40,480 nucleotides of DNA from Azoarcus sp. (GTDB lineage: Bacteria > Pseudomonadota > Gammaproteobacteria > Burkholderiales > Rhodocyclaceae). The notes under the pieces were generated by a model. The model did not search any database, was not told where the DNA came from, and saw nothing but the letters and a program-made list of their open reading frames with translations. Location of the stretch: NCBI GenBank assembly GCA_030656215.1, contig JAUSOD010000063.1, positions 1 through 40,480 of the forward strand, in the 5' to 3' direction. The stretch's first letter is position 1. Each line of letters begins with the position of its first letter. Shown one piece after another: positions 28,269 through 36,350 of the stretch. The position numbers and the translations under genes are program-made.

Positions 28269-29467
28269 GGTGCCAGCACCGCAGTCTCCACGGCGTAGAT
28301 CTCGGGCAGGTGGCGCGCGATGCAGGTCCATTGCCTGCCTTCGTCCGCGCTTGCCCACAGTTCGCCGCTGGTGGTGCCGAAGGCGAGGCCCACCGGGGCC
28401 AGGGTGTCGGCGCACATGGCCTGGCGCTTGACCGTCCACCACGCCTGTTCAGCCGGCAGTCCGGCATCGAGGCGCTGCCAGTGCTCGCCACCATCGCGCG
28501 TCACCCAGGCAGCAGGGTGGCCGTCGGGGCTGGTGCGCGGCCACACGTCGCGCCCGTCCATCGGAAACACCCAGGCCGTGTCCGGATCGCGCGGATGCAG
28601 CACCATCGGAAAGCCGACGTCGCCAACCGAGGCTGGCATGTTGCGCCCGATCCGCACCCATTGGTCAGCGGGCCGGTCGAGACGATAGATGCCGCAGTGG
28701 TTCTGCTGGTACAGGCGATCAGGGTTGGTCGGGCACATGCGCACGCAGTGCGGGTCGTGAAAGGTCGGGTCTTCGACGTTGAAGCCTTCGACCACCTCAA
28801 GCCCCTTGAGCAGCGGCGAGAAGGTGCGCCCGCCGTCGGTCGATTCGTGCACCCCGCCGCCGGACATCGCGAAATACAGGTGGGCGGGGTCGCGCGGGTC
28901 GACGATGATGGAGTGCAGCTTGGGACCGTCGGGAGTGCCATCCTGTGCGGTGCCCATCCATTGGCGGTAACGCGGGTCGTCGTTGATGCACGACCAGGGT
29001 GTCCAGGTGTCGCCGCCGTCCTCGGAGCGGAACATCCCCTGTGGCGAGGTGCCCGCATACCACACGCCGGGCTCGTCGGCATGGCAGGGCGTGAGCCAGA
29101 AGGTGTGTTGCACCGAGCGGCCGGTGCCGTCCTCCGTGGTCGCGAATGCGGGCGGTCGGCTTGCTTCCTGCCAGTTGCGTCCGAGGTCGGTGGAGCGGAA
29201 CAGCGTCGGTCCGAGGTGACCGGTGCTCACCGCGGCCAGCAGCGTCCGGCCGTCGCGCGGGTCGAGCACCAGATGGTTGACGATGTGGCCGAGAAAATGT
29301 GGCCCGTCCACGCGCCAACGCTCGCGCCCGGCGTCGCCGTGGAACAGCCACGCGCCCTTGCGCGTGGCAACGAGCATCACCACACGAGTGTCGGTCGCCG
29401 CGCGGGCGGAGGCAGTCGGGAGGGTATCGGTCTGCGGCGCAGTTTGCGCCGGGGTAGTGATGGTCAT
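28265..29467 (-). CDS. Asp-box (BNR/sialidase-type) beta-propeller protein
   Basis: A 400-residue protein with five Asp-box motifs of the S-x-D-x-G-x-x-W type: STDLGRNW, SEDGGDTW, STDGGRTF, TRDGGEHW and SADEGRQW. These mark the turns of a beta-propeller as in sialidases, Ycf48 and VPS10-like proteins. The N-terminus is Thr/Ala-rich and lacks a signal peptide, so it is probably cytoplasmic. Invariant sialidase catalytic Arg residues cannot be assigned, so I do not call it an enzyme. It is translationally coupled to the MoaD/ThiS-like gene. Confidence 0.85.
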   Translation of the reverse strand: MTITTPAQTAPQTDTLPTASARAATDTRVVMLVATRKGAWLFHGDAGRERWRVDGPHFLGHIVNHLVLDPRDGRTLLAAVSTGHLGPTLFRSTDLGRNWQEASRPPAFATTEDGTGRSVQHTFWLTPCHADEPGVWYAGTSPQGMFRSEDGGDTWTPWSCINDDPRYRQWMGTAQDGTPDGPKLHSIIVDPRDPAHLYFAMSGGGVHESTDGGRTFSPLLKGLEVVEGFNVEDPTFHDPHCVRMCPTNPDRLYQQNHCGIYRLDRPADQWVRIGRNMPASVGDVGFPMVLHPRDPDTAWVFPMDGRDVWPRTSPDGHPAAWVTRDGGEHWQRLDAGLPAEQAWWTVKRQAMCADTLAPVGLAFGTTSGELWASADEGRQWTCIARHLPEIYAVETAVLAP

Positions 29468-29576
29468 GGCGGAGTCTCCTCGTCAGGGTGGATTCGTTCG
29501 CCCCCCTCAAGAGGGCAGGCGTGTGAACCCGACGCGCGACGACGTGCGAAATCGACATCGCGAGAAGAGAGAATAA

Positions 29577-29633
29577 GGGACAGACCACGGTTTCAATATT
29601 GAGACGAATAAACCGAAAATCGTGGTCTGTCCC
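29577..29633. repeat. REP element, GGGGACAGACCACGG family, copy 2
   Basis: Left arm GGGACAGACCACGGTTTC from 29577, right arm AAAATCGTGGTCTGTCCC ending 29633. The inner spacer TTGAGACGAATAAACC nearly equals that of copy 1, so this is a recent relative with a small internal deletion. It lies just upstream of the propeller gene and downstream of the hydrolase gene. Confidence 0.85.
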
Positions 29634-29662
29634 TGATTACTCACCTGATTATCTTCAGAACC

Positions 29663-31330
29663 TCAGGGGCCAGATGCGTTCTGCAGATCCCCGATCCGCA
29701 GTTTGAGTCGGACGATGTCCTCGTCGGTCCATCCCGACGGCTGGCTGACAGCCCGCCAGCCATCAATGTAGTGCTCGGTTGCGTAGGTGTGGCCGTAGCC
29801 GATAGGCGCCGAGTCAGCGCCCAGGATATCCGCCGCTAACTGCAGGAAGGTCACCATGGGCACCCAGCGCAGGCTGTCGGATACGTCCGGCCCGCGCGGC
29901 GCCCGCATCCACTCCGGCTCACGAAAGAAAGATTGCGGATCGAAGAACGTGATCGGGTCACTGGCGTACTGCAGGTAGACAATGCGCAGCGGGCCCCAAC
30001 CTTCGTCAGGCGCGCCTAGCGTGGCCTCCTGGTTGGTGAAGCGGATCACCGAGCCATCGCGAAACGCTGGCAACCATGCCGGTGAGCCCGGATTGCGGTT
30101 GCGTGTGACCCACTGCCAGGTGCCGCTGCGAAACGGCGGCCCGCTCCACAAGGCCCCATGCACCGGATCGCCGACAATGTCCCAGATGTCGACCGAGCGG
30201 CCAGAGTTCAGCGCCCCCAGGCTCAAACCCTGCAGATACAGGCGTGGGCGAGTTGCTGTGTCCATCGCACTCCAATGGCGGTACACCGCCTCGAAGAGCC
30301 GGCGGGCCGTTTCCGCGCCATACTCCGGCTGGGTCAGCAGGGTCAGCCAGCTCGGCAAATAGGAATACTGGATCGCCACGCTGGCTACGTCCCCGCGATG
30401 CAGATACTCGACGCTACGGATCGCGCCGGAGTCCACCCAGCCGGTACCGGTAGGCGTCACGACCACCAGCACCTGCCGCTCGAACGCACCGGTGCGGAAC
30501 ATCTCCGCCAGCGCCAGTTCGACCCGCGCCTCGATGGTTTCGGCCGAGTTCAGACCGACATACACCCGCACCGGCTCCCGCACTGAGTCGCCGAAAAATG
30601 CTTCCAGCTCTGCCCGAGTGACCACCCCGCTGACAAAGCGCCGTCCCTGGCGCCCCAGATCCTGCCAGTCGACGAGCGAGGCCTTGCTACCTACCCGCTC
30701 CGAGGCGCTCGGCGGCGCCTGATCTGCCTCCACCAGCGAGTCCAGCTGCTGGAAAGATAGGTCGAAGGTGTTCAGCGTCCAGCGTATCGCCACCCCCTCG
30801 ATCAGCAACCAGAACACGATCAACGCGCCCGCCGACCCCATGACGATGGAAACGCGCCGCGGCACGAAACGCCTCAGCATGCGCGAAAACCGACGTGCGA
30901 CGAACCCGAACAGGCGCGCAATGGCAATGATGAGCAGGAACAGCGAGAAACCAAGCAGACCAACTGTGACTGGCCGCGAGCTCTCCACCGGCGCCATGTT
31001 CATCAAGAGGCCCACCGAGTCCTGCCAGGCCGCAGCGTTGGCCAAGGAGAGCACGGCAATGCCGAGGCTCGCGACCGCCAGTACCAGCTTGACGAACTGC
31101 CCCAACCTGCCGGGCAAGTGCGGCAGCTCCATGAAATCCCATAACCACCGCCCAAGGAAACCCACGCCATAGCCGGCTGCAAGCGCCACCCCCGAAACCA
31201 TCACCTGCAATGCGACCGGCCGCGGCACCAGACTCGGCGTCAGTGACATCGCGAACAACACCGTGCCAAGCAACAACCCGGCTGCGGAGAAAGACGACCA
31301 TAGACGGAGGAGCGGACGGACGACGATCAT
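29663..31330 (-). CDS. Membrane-anchored alpha/beta hydrolase (Abhydrolase_9 type)
   Basis: A 555-residue protein. Residues 1-190 hold about four to five membrane segments (LLLGTVLFAMSLTPSLVPR, VSGVALAAGYGVGFLGRWLW, and others), which fits the N-terminal domain of this family. The remaining 330 residues are the catalytic part with the nucleophile elbow LYLQGLSLGALNS and VVTPTGTGWVDSGAIRS, YLHRGDVASVAIQYSYLPSW. The C-terminal GYGHTYATEHYIDGW contains the likely catalytic His. Substrate unknown; members occur in proteobacteria and actinobacteria. REP elements flank the gene. Confidence 0.88.
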   Translation of the reverse strand: MIVVRPLLRLWSSFSAAGLLLGTVLFAMSLTPSLVPRPVALQVMVSGVALAAGYGVGFLGRWLWDFMELPHLPGRLGQFVKLVLAVASLGIAVLSLANAAAWQDSVGLLMNMAPVESSRPVTVGLLGFSLFLLIIAIARLFGFVARRFSRMLRRFVPRRVSIVMGSAGALIVFWLLIEGVAIRWTLNTFDLSFQQLDSLVEADQAPPSASERVGSKASLVDWQDLGRQGRRFVSGVVTRAELEAFFGDSVREPVRVYVGLNSAETIEARVELALAEMFRTGAFERQVLVVVTPTGTGWVDSGAIRSVEYLHRGDVASVAIQYSYLPSWLTLLTQPEYGAETARRLFEAVYRHWSAMDTATRPRLYLQGLSLGALNSGRSVDIWDIVGDPVHGALWSGPPFRSGTWQWVTRNRNPGSPAWLPAFRDGSVIRFTNQEATLGAPDEGWGPLRIVYLQYASDPITFFDPQSFFREPEWMRAPRGPDVSDSLRWVPMVTFLQLAADILGADSAPIGYGHTYATEHYIDGWRAVSQPSGWTDEDIVRLKLRIGDLQNASGP

Positions 31331-31340
31331 CTGAGGAATA

Positions 31341-31359
31341 GGGGACAGACCATGGTTTC
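31341..31359. repeat. REP half-site overlapping the RAYT stop
   Basis: GGGGACAGACCATGGTTTC at 31341-31359 is the left arm alone (one base differs from copy 1). It overlaps the stop codon of the transposase gene (31358-31360). Its partner arm is found on the other side of the gene at 32113-32134. Confidence 0.8.
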
Positions 31360-32074
31360 AGTCAAACAAGATACCAGATACCCGCTCATGAACGTTTCGT
31401 GGCCTCCCCGACTTTCCGGGGGTGACGCGTCGACCGATTGCCGCCGCACTCGCTGCCGCAAAACCGTGATCGCCCAACGCGAAGTTGCCGTTGGTTGCCT
31501 TGCGAATCTCGTCCACCAAGCCAGTGGCGAGTTGATGGCGGAATAACTCGCGATAGGCCGTGCAGCGGTCGAGGGCCTCGACCGCAAGCGATGTATATAC
31601 GGGGTGGGGCGTAATCAGGCGATCCTCGTCGCCTTGGGCATTGGCTCGATAGCTAGACCAGCGAAAGTTACCCGGATGCGACACCATTGCCGCGCGCACC
31701 GGATTCAGTTCGATGTAACGCATACAGGAAAGCAGGTAGGTCTCCTCCTGCGTCAAGCAGGATCGAAAGCGCCCCTCCCATAGCGTGCCGCTGCGGCGAT
31801 ACGTGCGATTCACATACTGCACATAGCGCTGTCCCAGTGCCTTCATCAACCCGCCTGCGCCTTCTGGCGCCTCGGCGGACAGCAACAAATGAACATGATT
31901 TGTCATCAGCACATACGCATGAATGCGGCAACCCGTCTTGGCGGCATACTCGCCCAACCACTCAAGATAGAAACGGTAATCCTCGTCTGCAAAGAAGCAC
32001 GCCTGGCGATTATTGCCGCGCTGAATGATGTGCAGCGGAACGCCGGGTAGGGCCAAGCGTGCGCGTCGTGGCAT
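31358..32074 (-). CDS. REP-associated tyrosine transposase (RAYT, TnpA_REP)
   Basis: A 238-residue HUH-type protein of the Y1/IS200-like family. The N-terminus LPGVPLHIIQRGNNRQACFF, the HUH motif TNHVHLLL (His60, His62), the tyrosine region RYVQYVNRTYRRSGTLWEGRFRS (candidate Tyr84, Tyr87 and Tyr92) and CMRYIELNPVRAAMV are all present, so it looks active. RAYTs nick and move REP palindromes. The gene sits between two inverted arms of the same REP family that is scattered over 27.9-33.5 kb, which makes it the probable mover of those elements. No start upstream of the MPRRARLALP ATG is plausible. Confidence 0.95.
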   Translation of the reverse strand: MPRRARLALPGVPLHIIQRGNNRQACFFADEDYRFYLEWLGEYAAKTGCRIHAYVLMTNHVHLLLSAEAPEGAGGLMKALGQRYVQYVNRTYRRSGTLWEGRFRSCLTQEETYLLSCMRYIELNPVRAAMVSHPGNFRWSSYRANAQGDEDRLITPHPVYTSLAVEALDRCTAYRELFRHQLATGLVDEIRKATNGNFALGDHGFAAASAAAIGRRVTPGKSGRPRNVHERVSGILFD

Positions 32075-32112
32075 GGTGGGCTCCGCGAAAAGAATGTAAT
32101 GGCAACGATAGA

Positions 32113-32134
32113 CCGGAAACCGTGGTCTGTCCCC
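32113..32134. repeat. REP right arm upstream of the RAYT gene
   Basis: CCGGAAACCGTGGTCTGTCC plus CC at 32113-32134 is the right arm of the same REP family, about 40 bases before the RAYT start. With 31341-31359 it forms an inverted pair that encloses the whole transposase gene. Confidence 0.8.
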
Positions 32135-32279
32135 GATTCAACGCGACCGGGCGCGTCGCCATCTCTTCATCGGCATCAACATCCCGCTCGTGCTGGAGTC
32201 CTTCGGCGCCGGCGCGGGCACGCGGCGCGTGTTCGAGCACATCCAGATCCCCGGTACCGCGCTACCTCTGCCACCCTGA
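32134..32279 (+). pseudogene. Possible C-terminal gene remnant
   Basis: In the plus strand a frame reads PIQRDRARRHLFIGINIPLV and then LESFGAGAGTRRVFEHIQIP, GTALPLPP, stop. It has no start codon or SD of its own and begins right at the REP arm. The reading looks protein-like (balanced residues, amphipathic stretch) but I recognise no family. It may be the tail of a gene cut off when the REP/RAYT unit inserted, or chance. Confidence 0.25.
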
Positions 32280-32309
32280 GCTTGACCCGGGCGACTGTCA
32301 CCGACCGTA

Positions 32310-32336
32310 GGGGGAATTGGGGGAATTGGGGGAATT
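32310..32336. repeat. Three tandem copies of GGGGGAATT
   Basis: The 9-base unit GGGGGAATT is repeated three times without error and runs straight into the GGGG that begins the REP element at 32337, suggesting slippage at the REP border. Confidence 0.85.
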
Positions 32337-32395
32337 GGGGACAGACTACGTCTTAGGCGGTGTCCGTCAAAACCGAAAAACCGTTGTCTGTCCCC
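32337..32395. repeat. REP element, diverged copy
   Basis: Left arm GGGGACAGACTACGTCTT and right arm ACCGTTGTCTGTCCCC are inverted, with mismatches to the other copies (ACTACG, GTTGTC). The spacer GGCGGTGTCCGTCAAAACCG is unrelated to that of copies 1 and 2, so this is a separate or older copy. Confidence 0.75.
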
Positions 32396-32411
32396 AATTT
32401 ACCCTTTCTCT

Positions 32412-32442
32412 AAAAGCGGCGATCACTCGGATCGCCGCTTTT
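32412..32442. terminator. Bidirectional intrinsic terminator
   Basis: A perfect 12-base stem AAAAGCGGCGAT/ATCGCCGCTTTT with a 7-base loop, extended by T residues on the plus strand (six in total) and TTTT on the minus strand. It lies about 20 bases after the stop of the PEP-CTERM gene, whose transcript it should end. Confidence 0.9.
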
Positions 32443-32462
32443 TTGTTACGTGGTGCCGCCAG

Positions 32463-33338
32463 TCAGGCAGGGCGCTTACGCGAGGCGAGCAGGCCAACCA
32501 AGCCGAGACCGAGCAGGGCCAGCGAAGTCGGTTCCGGTACGTTAGTGGTGGGTATGTTGGTGTCCGGCATGCTGGAGGGGTCACGTGCCCACAGGCTGAT
32601 GTGGGACAGCCCTGCCGCATTACCGCCACCACCGGTCAGGGTCTTGCTGACGTCGTAGGTGCCGTACCAATTCATAATCGGGTCGCTCGCGAGCGGGGCG
32701 GAGGCTCCGAATAGATCCGGGGTGAAATCATAGACGGCAAAACCATTTCCGGCCTTGAATACCACCGCAAACTGATCGAACCAGTTATTGCCGAGCGCCT
32801 TCGCCGCACGTGCGGCCGCAGTGGCATCCGGCGTAAACTCCCAGGTGCCCTTTCCGCTACCATCGCGGGTCGCGCTGAAGAACGTGCTAAGAACGATGTC
32901 GTCGAAGATTCCGAGCGAACTTGGCGAAAACACCCATTCGCCAAGCTTGTCCGCCTCGTACTTGCCGAGCATGATCCAGCCAGGGTCGTCGGCGGTGCCG
33001 TCGCCCTTGAGGTCCTGCGCCGGATACTGCTCACTGATGAAAGCGCCGTTCGGAAAAAGTACATTCCCGCTCGCCACCTGGGTACCACCGTTGAGCAGGC
33101 CATCACCAGAGTAACCGAGGTTGATCTGCGGATAGAAGCCGTCGTTGCCGATAAACGCCCCCGCACAGGCGGCAGCATCGGTCGAGAAATCGCTGGCCGT
33201 AATCGTGCTTAAGGTGGCTGTCGGACTGGCATCCGAGTACTGGGCAACGCTCGTGATCCGGACGTCGCTCACATTGCACTGCGCAGCGTGAGCAGTACCG
33301 AAAGCAGACAGGGCGGCAACGATGAGTATTTTATTCAT
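32463..33338 (-). CDS. PEP-CTERM sorted exported protein
   Basis: A 291-residue protein. A Sec signal peptide (MNKILIVAALSAFGTAHA) is followed by a beta-rich domain with two cysteines near the start (Cys21, Cys38). The C-terminus is a textbook PEP-CTERM signal: VPEPTSLALLGLGLVGLL, then ASRKRPA (PEP motif, hydrophobic helix, basic end). Such proteins are processed by exosortase (EpsH) and displayed with exopolysaccharide, typically in biofilm-forming proteobacteria. The exosortase gene is not in this window. The upstream DNA (33339-33400) is markedly A/T-rich against its surroundings, as expected of a promoter, and no strong SD is seen. Confidence 0.93.
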   Translation of the reverse strand: MNKILIVAALSAFGTAHAAQCNVSDVRITSVAQYSDASPTATLSTITASDFSTDAAACAGAFIGNDGFYPQINLGYSGDGLLNGGTQVASGNVLFPNGAFISEQYPAQDLKGDGTADDPGWIMLGKYEADKLGEWVFSPSSLGIFDDIVLSTFFSATRDGSGKGTWEFTPDATAAARAAKALGNNWFDQFAVVFKAGNGFAVYDFTPDLFGASAPLASDPIMNWYGTYDVSKTLTGGGGNAAGLSHISLWARDPSSMPDTNIPTTNVPEPTSLALLGLGLVGLLASRKRPA

Positions 33339-33460
33339 GGGCGCTCATTGTGTTTAATTTAAGAGTTTTTATTGATTCCTTTAAATTATGCCGTTTCATC
33401 ATGCGCAGAACTGTGACTTTTCCCCGGAATTCGTTCAGAAATCCGTCCCAGCGGTGAATA

Positions 33461-33527
33461 GGGGACAGACCACGGTTTCACGGTTTCAATAATGGTAGTG
33501 ACAAATCGGAAACCGTGGTCTGTCCCC
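33461..33527. repeat. REP element, GGGGACAGACCACGG family, copy near condensin operon
   Basis: Left arm GGGGACAGACCACGGTTTCA at 33461-33480, right arm TCGGAAACCGTGGTCTGTCC and CC ending 33527. CACGGTTT is locally duplicated next to the left arm, and CCCGATTT-type units are repeated up to 33560, reaching the stop of the SMC-like gene. Confidence 0.85.
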
Positions 33528-33560
33528 GATTTCCCGATTTCCCGTCCCCGATTTCCCCGA

Positions 33561-36350
33561 TCAAACCGCCCGTGCCAGCACCCCGATAGTCGGGGCCCAG
33601 TCGTCGCCGGGTTTTTTCTTGCGTGTGACCAGGGTGAGCTGGGCGGGGGCGAAGACGTTGGCGTTGTGGGTGACCGGGGTGGTGATCAGGTATTGCGCAC
33701 GGGTGGCACGCAGGAAGGTGCCGACGCGGTCGATGTTGGCGACGTCGAGGTGGGCGAAGGGTTCGTCGATGAAGACGAAGCCGCCGGGGCGGGCGTCGTC
33801 CATCAGCAGGGCGATGAGCAGGATCAGCGACTTCATCACCTGCTGGCCGCCCGAGGCCTCGCCGTCGTTGAGGCCCACCGCGCCCTTGCGATCGAAGTCG
33901 AAGCGCACTTCGAGCCCGGCGTGGGCGAGCGAGAGATCGTCGCCACCGAGCGCGGGCGCTGGGCAATCCACGCCGAGGCCGGCCAGCTCGCCCAGCGCCT
34001 TGAGGTTCTTGCCGTACTGGCGCACGGTGGCGCGCAGCTTGGCGATGTAGGCGTTGCGCGCTTCCTCGGTGAGGCGCCGGGCGGTGGCGCAATAGCCCTG
34101 GCGCTCGCGATAGTCGCGTTCGCGCTTGTGTACGTCGGCCTTGAGGCGCTCGGACAGGGTGAGCACGGCGGCGTCGGTGACCCAGTCGCCCTCGGCCAGC
34201 CGGGTGCGCAGGCGGTCGCGTTCGCGGCGGGCGCCGCTGGCGTTATCGTAGCGCTCGGCGAGCAGGGCGAGTTCGGCCGGATCACGCCAGTGGGCGGGCA
34301 TGCCGCGACGCAGCGCACGCAGGCGGACGAGGCGCTGGGCCTGGGAGCGGCGGCGCGGTGCGGTGTCGCGTTCGAGCTCGGCCAGCCGATGTTCGATGGC
34401 GCCGAGTTCGCGGCTGCGGCGGTCGATCTCGATCTGGATGCCGGCCAGTCTGGTGCCGATCTGTTCCTGGCGGGCCTGCATCTCGCTGCGGGCGGTGGTG
34501 GCGACGTTCAGCGCGGCGCGCGCCTGGGGCAGTTCGGCGTCGGCCGCGACATAGGTTTCGGCCTTGGCGGCGAGCAACTGGGCGGACTGCAGGCCGAGCA
34601 GGCGCTGGCGCAGCGCGGTGAGGCGCTCGGCGGCGTGCTGTACCTGCGGGCGCACGCCGGCGAGCTCGCGGTCGAGCGTGCGGATGTCCGCTTCGAGCTG
34701 GTCGATGCGGGCCTGGCGGGCCAGTTCGCCGAAGTGAAAGTCGGCCGGGCGGCCGAGGTGACGGGCACCGCGACGTTCGCGATGGTAGCCGTCGCGGGTG
34801 ATCCATTCGATGTCGCGCGGCAGATCGCGCGCGGCTTCGACGTTGTCCACGCGGCGGATGCGGTTGAGCAGGTCGGTGAGCCAGCGCGGCACCGGGGCGG
34901 AAAAGCGCACCACTTCGGCCAGGCTGCGCTCCCGCGCGGGCGGGGCTTCTTCGCGTTCCGGCACCAGGAAGTGGCGGAAGCGTTCGCGTTCGCCCAGCGC
35001 CCAGGCGGCGTGGCGGTCGCCTTCGCGTTCGAGCAGCACGACGTGGCGATAGGGGCGCAGCACCGCTTCGAGCGCGGCCTGCCACGGGGCGTCGGTGACT
35101 TCCACCACGTCTGCGAGGCCACGGTGGGCGATGCCTTGTTCGTCGAGCAGGGCGCGGAAACGCGCGACTTCGGGGTCGGTGGGCGGGCCGCTGCGGCCTT
35201 TCGCGGCACGCAGGCTATCGGTACGCTCCTCGTAGCGCGCAAGCAGTTCGCGTTCTGACGCGCGCAGGCGGGTTAGTGCGGCTTCGGCGGCTTCGTGCTC
35301 GCGTTCCAGCGCAACGGCATCGGCGCCGTGTTCGGTGGCGAGCTGGGCGCGCAGGGCATCGCGTTCGGCGAGCAGCTTGTCCAGGTCGCGCACGCGGTCG
35401 CGGGTGGCGAGGTAGGCGCTTTCGGTGGCTTCGGCGTCGCGCTTGAGCTGACTGCGCTCGGCGTCGGTGGCAGTCTTTTCGCCACATACCTGTTCCAGCT
35501 GGTGCGCGCCGCCGCGGCGTTCGGTGATACGGTTGAGCCGTTCGCTGCGTTCGGCGGCCAGCTGGCGGCGCTCAGTGCTGGCGTCGCGCGCCAGTTCGGC
35601 CGCTTCCAGGCGCGGCACGATCTCGGCTTCGAGGGCGTGCGCTTCGTCGGCGAGCTGCTTCCACTGCAGGTAGTTGTCGGCTTCCAGGCGGCGTGCTTCG
35701 GCCTGCGCGCGCAGGCGGTCGAGGTCGAGTTCGAGGTCGTCGAGCTCGCGCTCGGCGCTGCGCTGCTCTTCGCGCGCGGCCTCGTAGTTGTCCAGCACTT
35801 CCTTGTCGCCGAAGACGTCGAACACCAGTTCGAGCAGGGCCTTGGGCGAGTATTCGCACAGCTTGTCGGTGTCGCCTTGCTCAAGCGCGAGCACCTTGGC
35901 GATGGCCGGGGTAAGCCCGCCCCAGGCGAGCCGGCTCTGGTAATCGCGCAGGCCGATCCAGTCCTCGGTCTGCTCCAGCACTTCAATGGTCTGGTCGCCG
36001 TCGACGATGGCGTAGTCGCGCGTCCATTCGCCGCCGGCGCGGCGGATGCGGCAGGCCAGCGTGACCTCGTCGTGCAGGCAGGGGAAGAACGGCCGCCGCC
36101 CGCCGTTGCCGGGCTGGTTCGCGACCACGGCGCGGATCCACGCAAAGCTGCGATCGGCGCGGCGCACGTAGCGGCGGAAGTCGCGCTTGCCCGAGCAGCG
36201 CAGCGCAAACAGGGTGCGCAAGGCATCGAGCAGCGTGGTCTTGCCCGAGCCGTTGGGGCCGACGATGGTGATGATCTGCGCATCGAGCGGCAGCGAGAAG
36301 CGACGCCAGTAGTCCCAGTGGACGAGTTCGAGCTGTTTGATGTGGAACAT
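33561..36350 (-). CDS. SMC-like condensin ATPase (MukB/MksB/JetC-like)
   Basis: A 929-residue SMC-type ATPase. Walker A is GPNGSGKT at 31-38. Long coiled-coil stretches rich in Glu/Arg/Ala (about 215-420 and 560-760) surround a hinge-like middle (GLADVVEVTDAPWQAALEAVLRPYRHVVLL, about 460-490). The signature EASGGQQ lies at 831-837 and Walker B FVFIDEP at 858-864. I start at the ATG 36350, which forms a TGATG overlap with the preceding gene; the longer frame upstream is not real. The order kleisin-like, MukE-like, SMC-like matches mukFEB and jetABC. It is shorter than MukB (about 1490) or usual MksB. It would extrude or topologically bind DNA. The JetD/MksG nuclease gene that should follow in a Wadjet system is absent. 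Confidence 0.8.
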   Translation of the reverse strand: MFHIKQLELVHWDYWRRFSLPLDAQIITIVGPNGSGKTTLLDALRTLFALRCSGKRDFRRYVRRADRSFAWIRAVVANQPGNGGRRPFFPCLHDEVTLACRIRRAGGEWTRDYAIVDGDQTIEVLEQTEDWIGLRDYQSRLAWGGLTPAIAKVLALEQGDTDKLCEYSPKALLELVFDVFGDKEVLDNYEAAREEQRSAERELDDLELDLDRLRAQAEARRLEADNYLQWKQLADEAHALEAEIVPRLEAAELARDASTERRQLAAERSERLNRITERRGGAHQLEQVCGEKTATDAERSQLKRDAEATESAYLATRDRVRDLDKLLAERDALRAQLATEHGADAVALEREHEAAEAALTRLRASERELLARYEERTDSLRAAKGRSGPPTDPEVARFRALLDEQGIAHRGLADVVEVTDAPWQAALEAVLRPYRHVVLLEREGDRHAAWALGERERFRHFLVPEREEAPPARERSLAEVVRFSAPVPRWLTDLLNRIRRVDNVEAARDLPRDIEWITRDGYHRERRGARHLGRPADFHFGELARQARIDQLEADIRTLDRELAGVRPQVQHAAERLTALRQRLLGLQSAQLLAAKAETYVAADAELPQARAALNVATTARSEMQARQEQIGTRLAGIQIEIDRRSRELGAIEHRLAELERDTAPRRRSQAQRLVRLRALRRGMPAHWRDPAELALLAERYDNASGARRERDRLRTRLAEGDWVTDAAVLTLSERLKADVHKRERDYRERQGYCATARRLTEEARNAYIAKLRATVRQYGKNLKALGELAGLGVDCPAPALGGDDLSLAHAGLEVRFDFDRKGAVGLNDGEASGGQQVMKSLILLIALLMDDARPGGFVFIDEPFAHLDVANIDRVGTFLRATRAQYLITTPVTHNANVFAPAQLTLVTRKKKPGDDWAPTIGVLARAV

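Larger units (their letters stand above)
32075..32462. other. Intergenic stretch with REP arms, gene remnant and terminator
   Basis: No intact gene is seen in these 388 bases. They hold the REP arm at 32113-32134, a possible gene remnant up to 32279, a 9-base tandem repeat (32310-32336), a complete REP element (32337-32395) and a terminator (32412-32442). Confidence 0.6.

Noticed and set aside
33339-33560. JetD/MksG nuclease gene after the SMC-like gene
   Set aside because: Only 222 bases are available, containing a REP element and the PEP-CTERM promoter; no suitable frame exists.
33492-35258. Long plus-strand open frame of 588 residues opposite the SMC-like gene
   Set aside because: It is antisense to a gene with clear motifs and reads as low-complexity Gly/Ala/Val sequence caused by high GC; no domain is visible.
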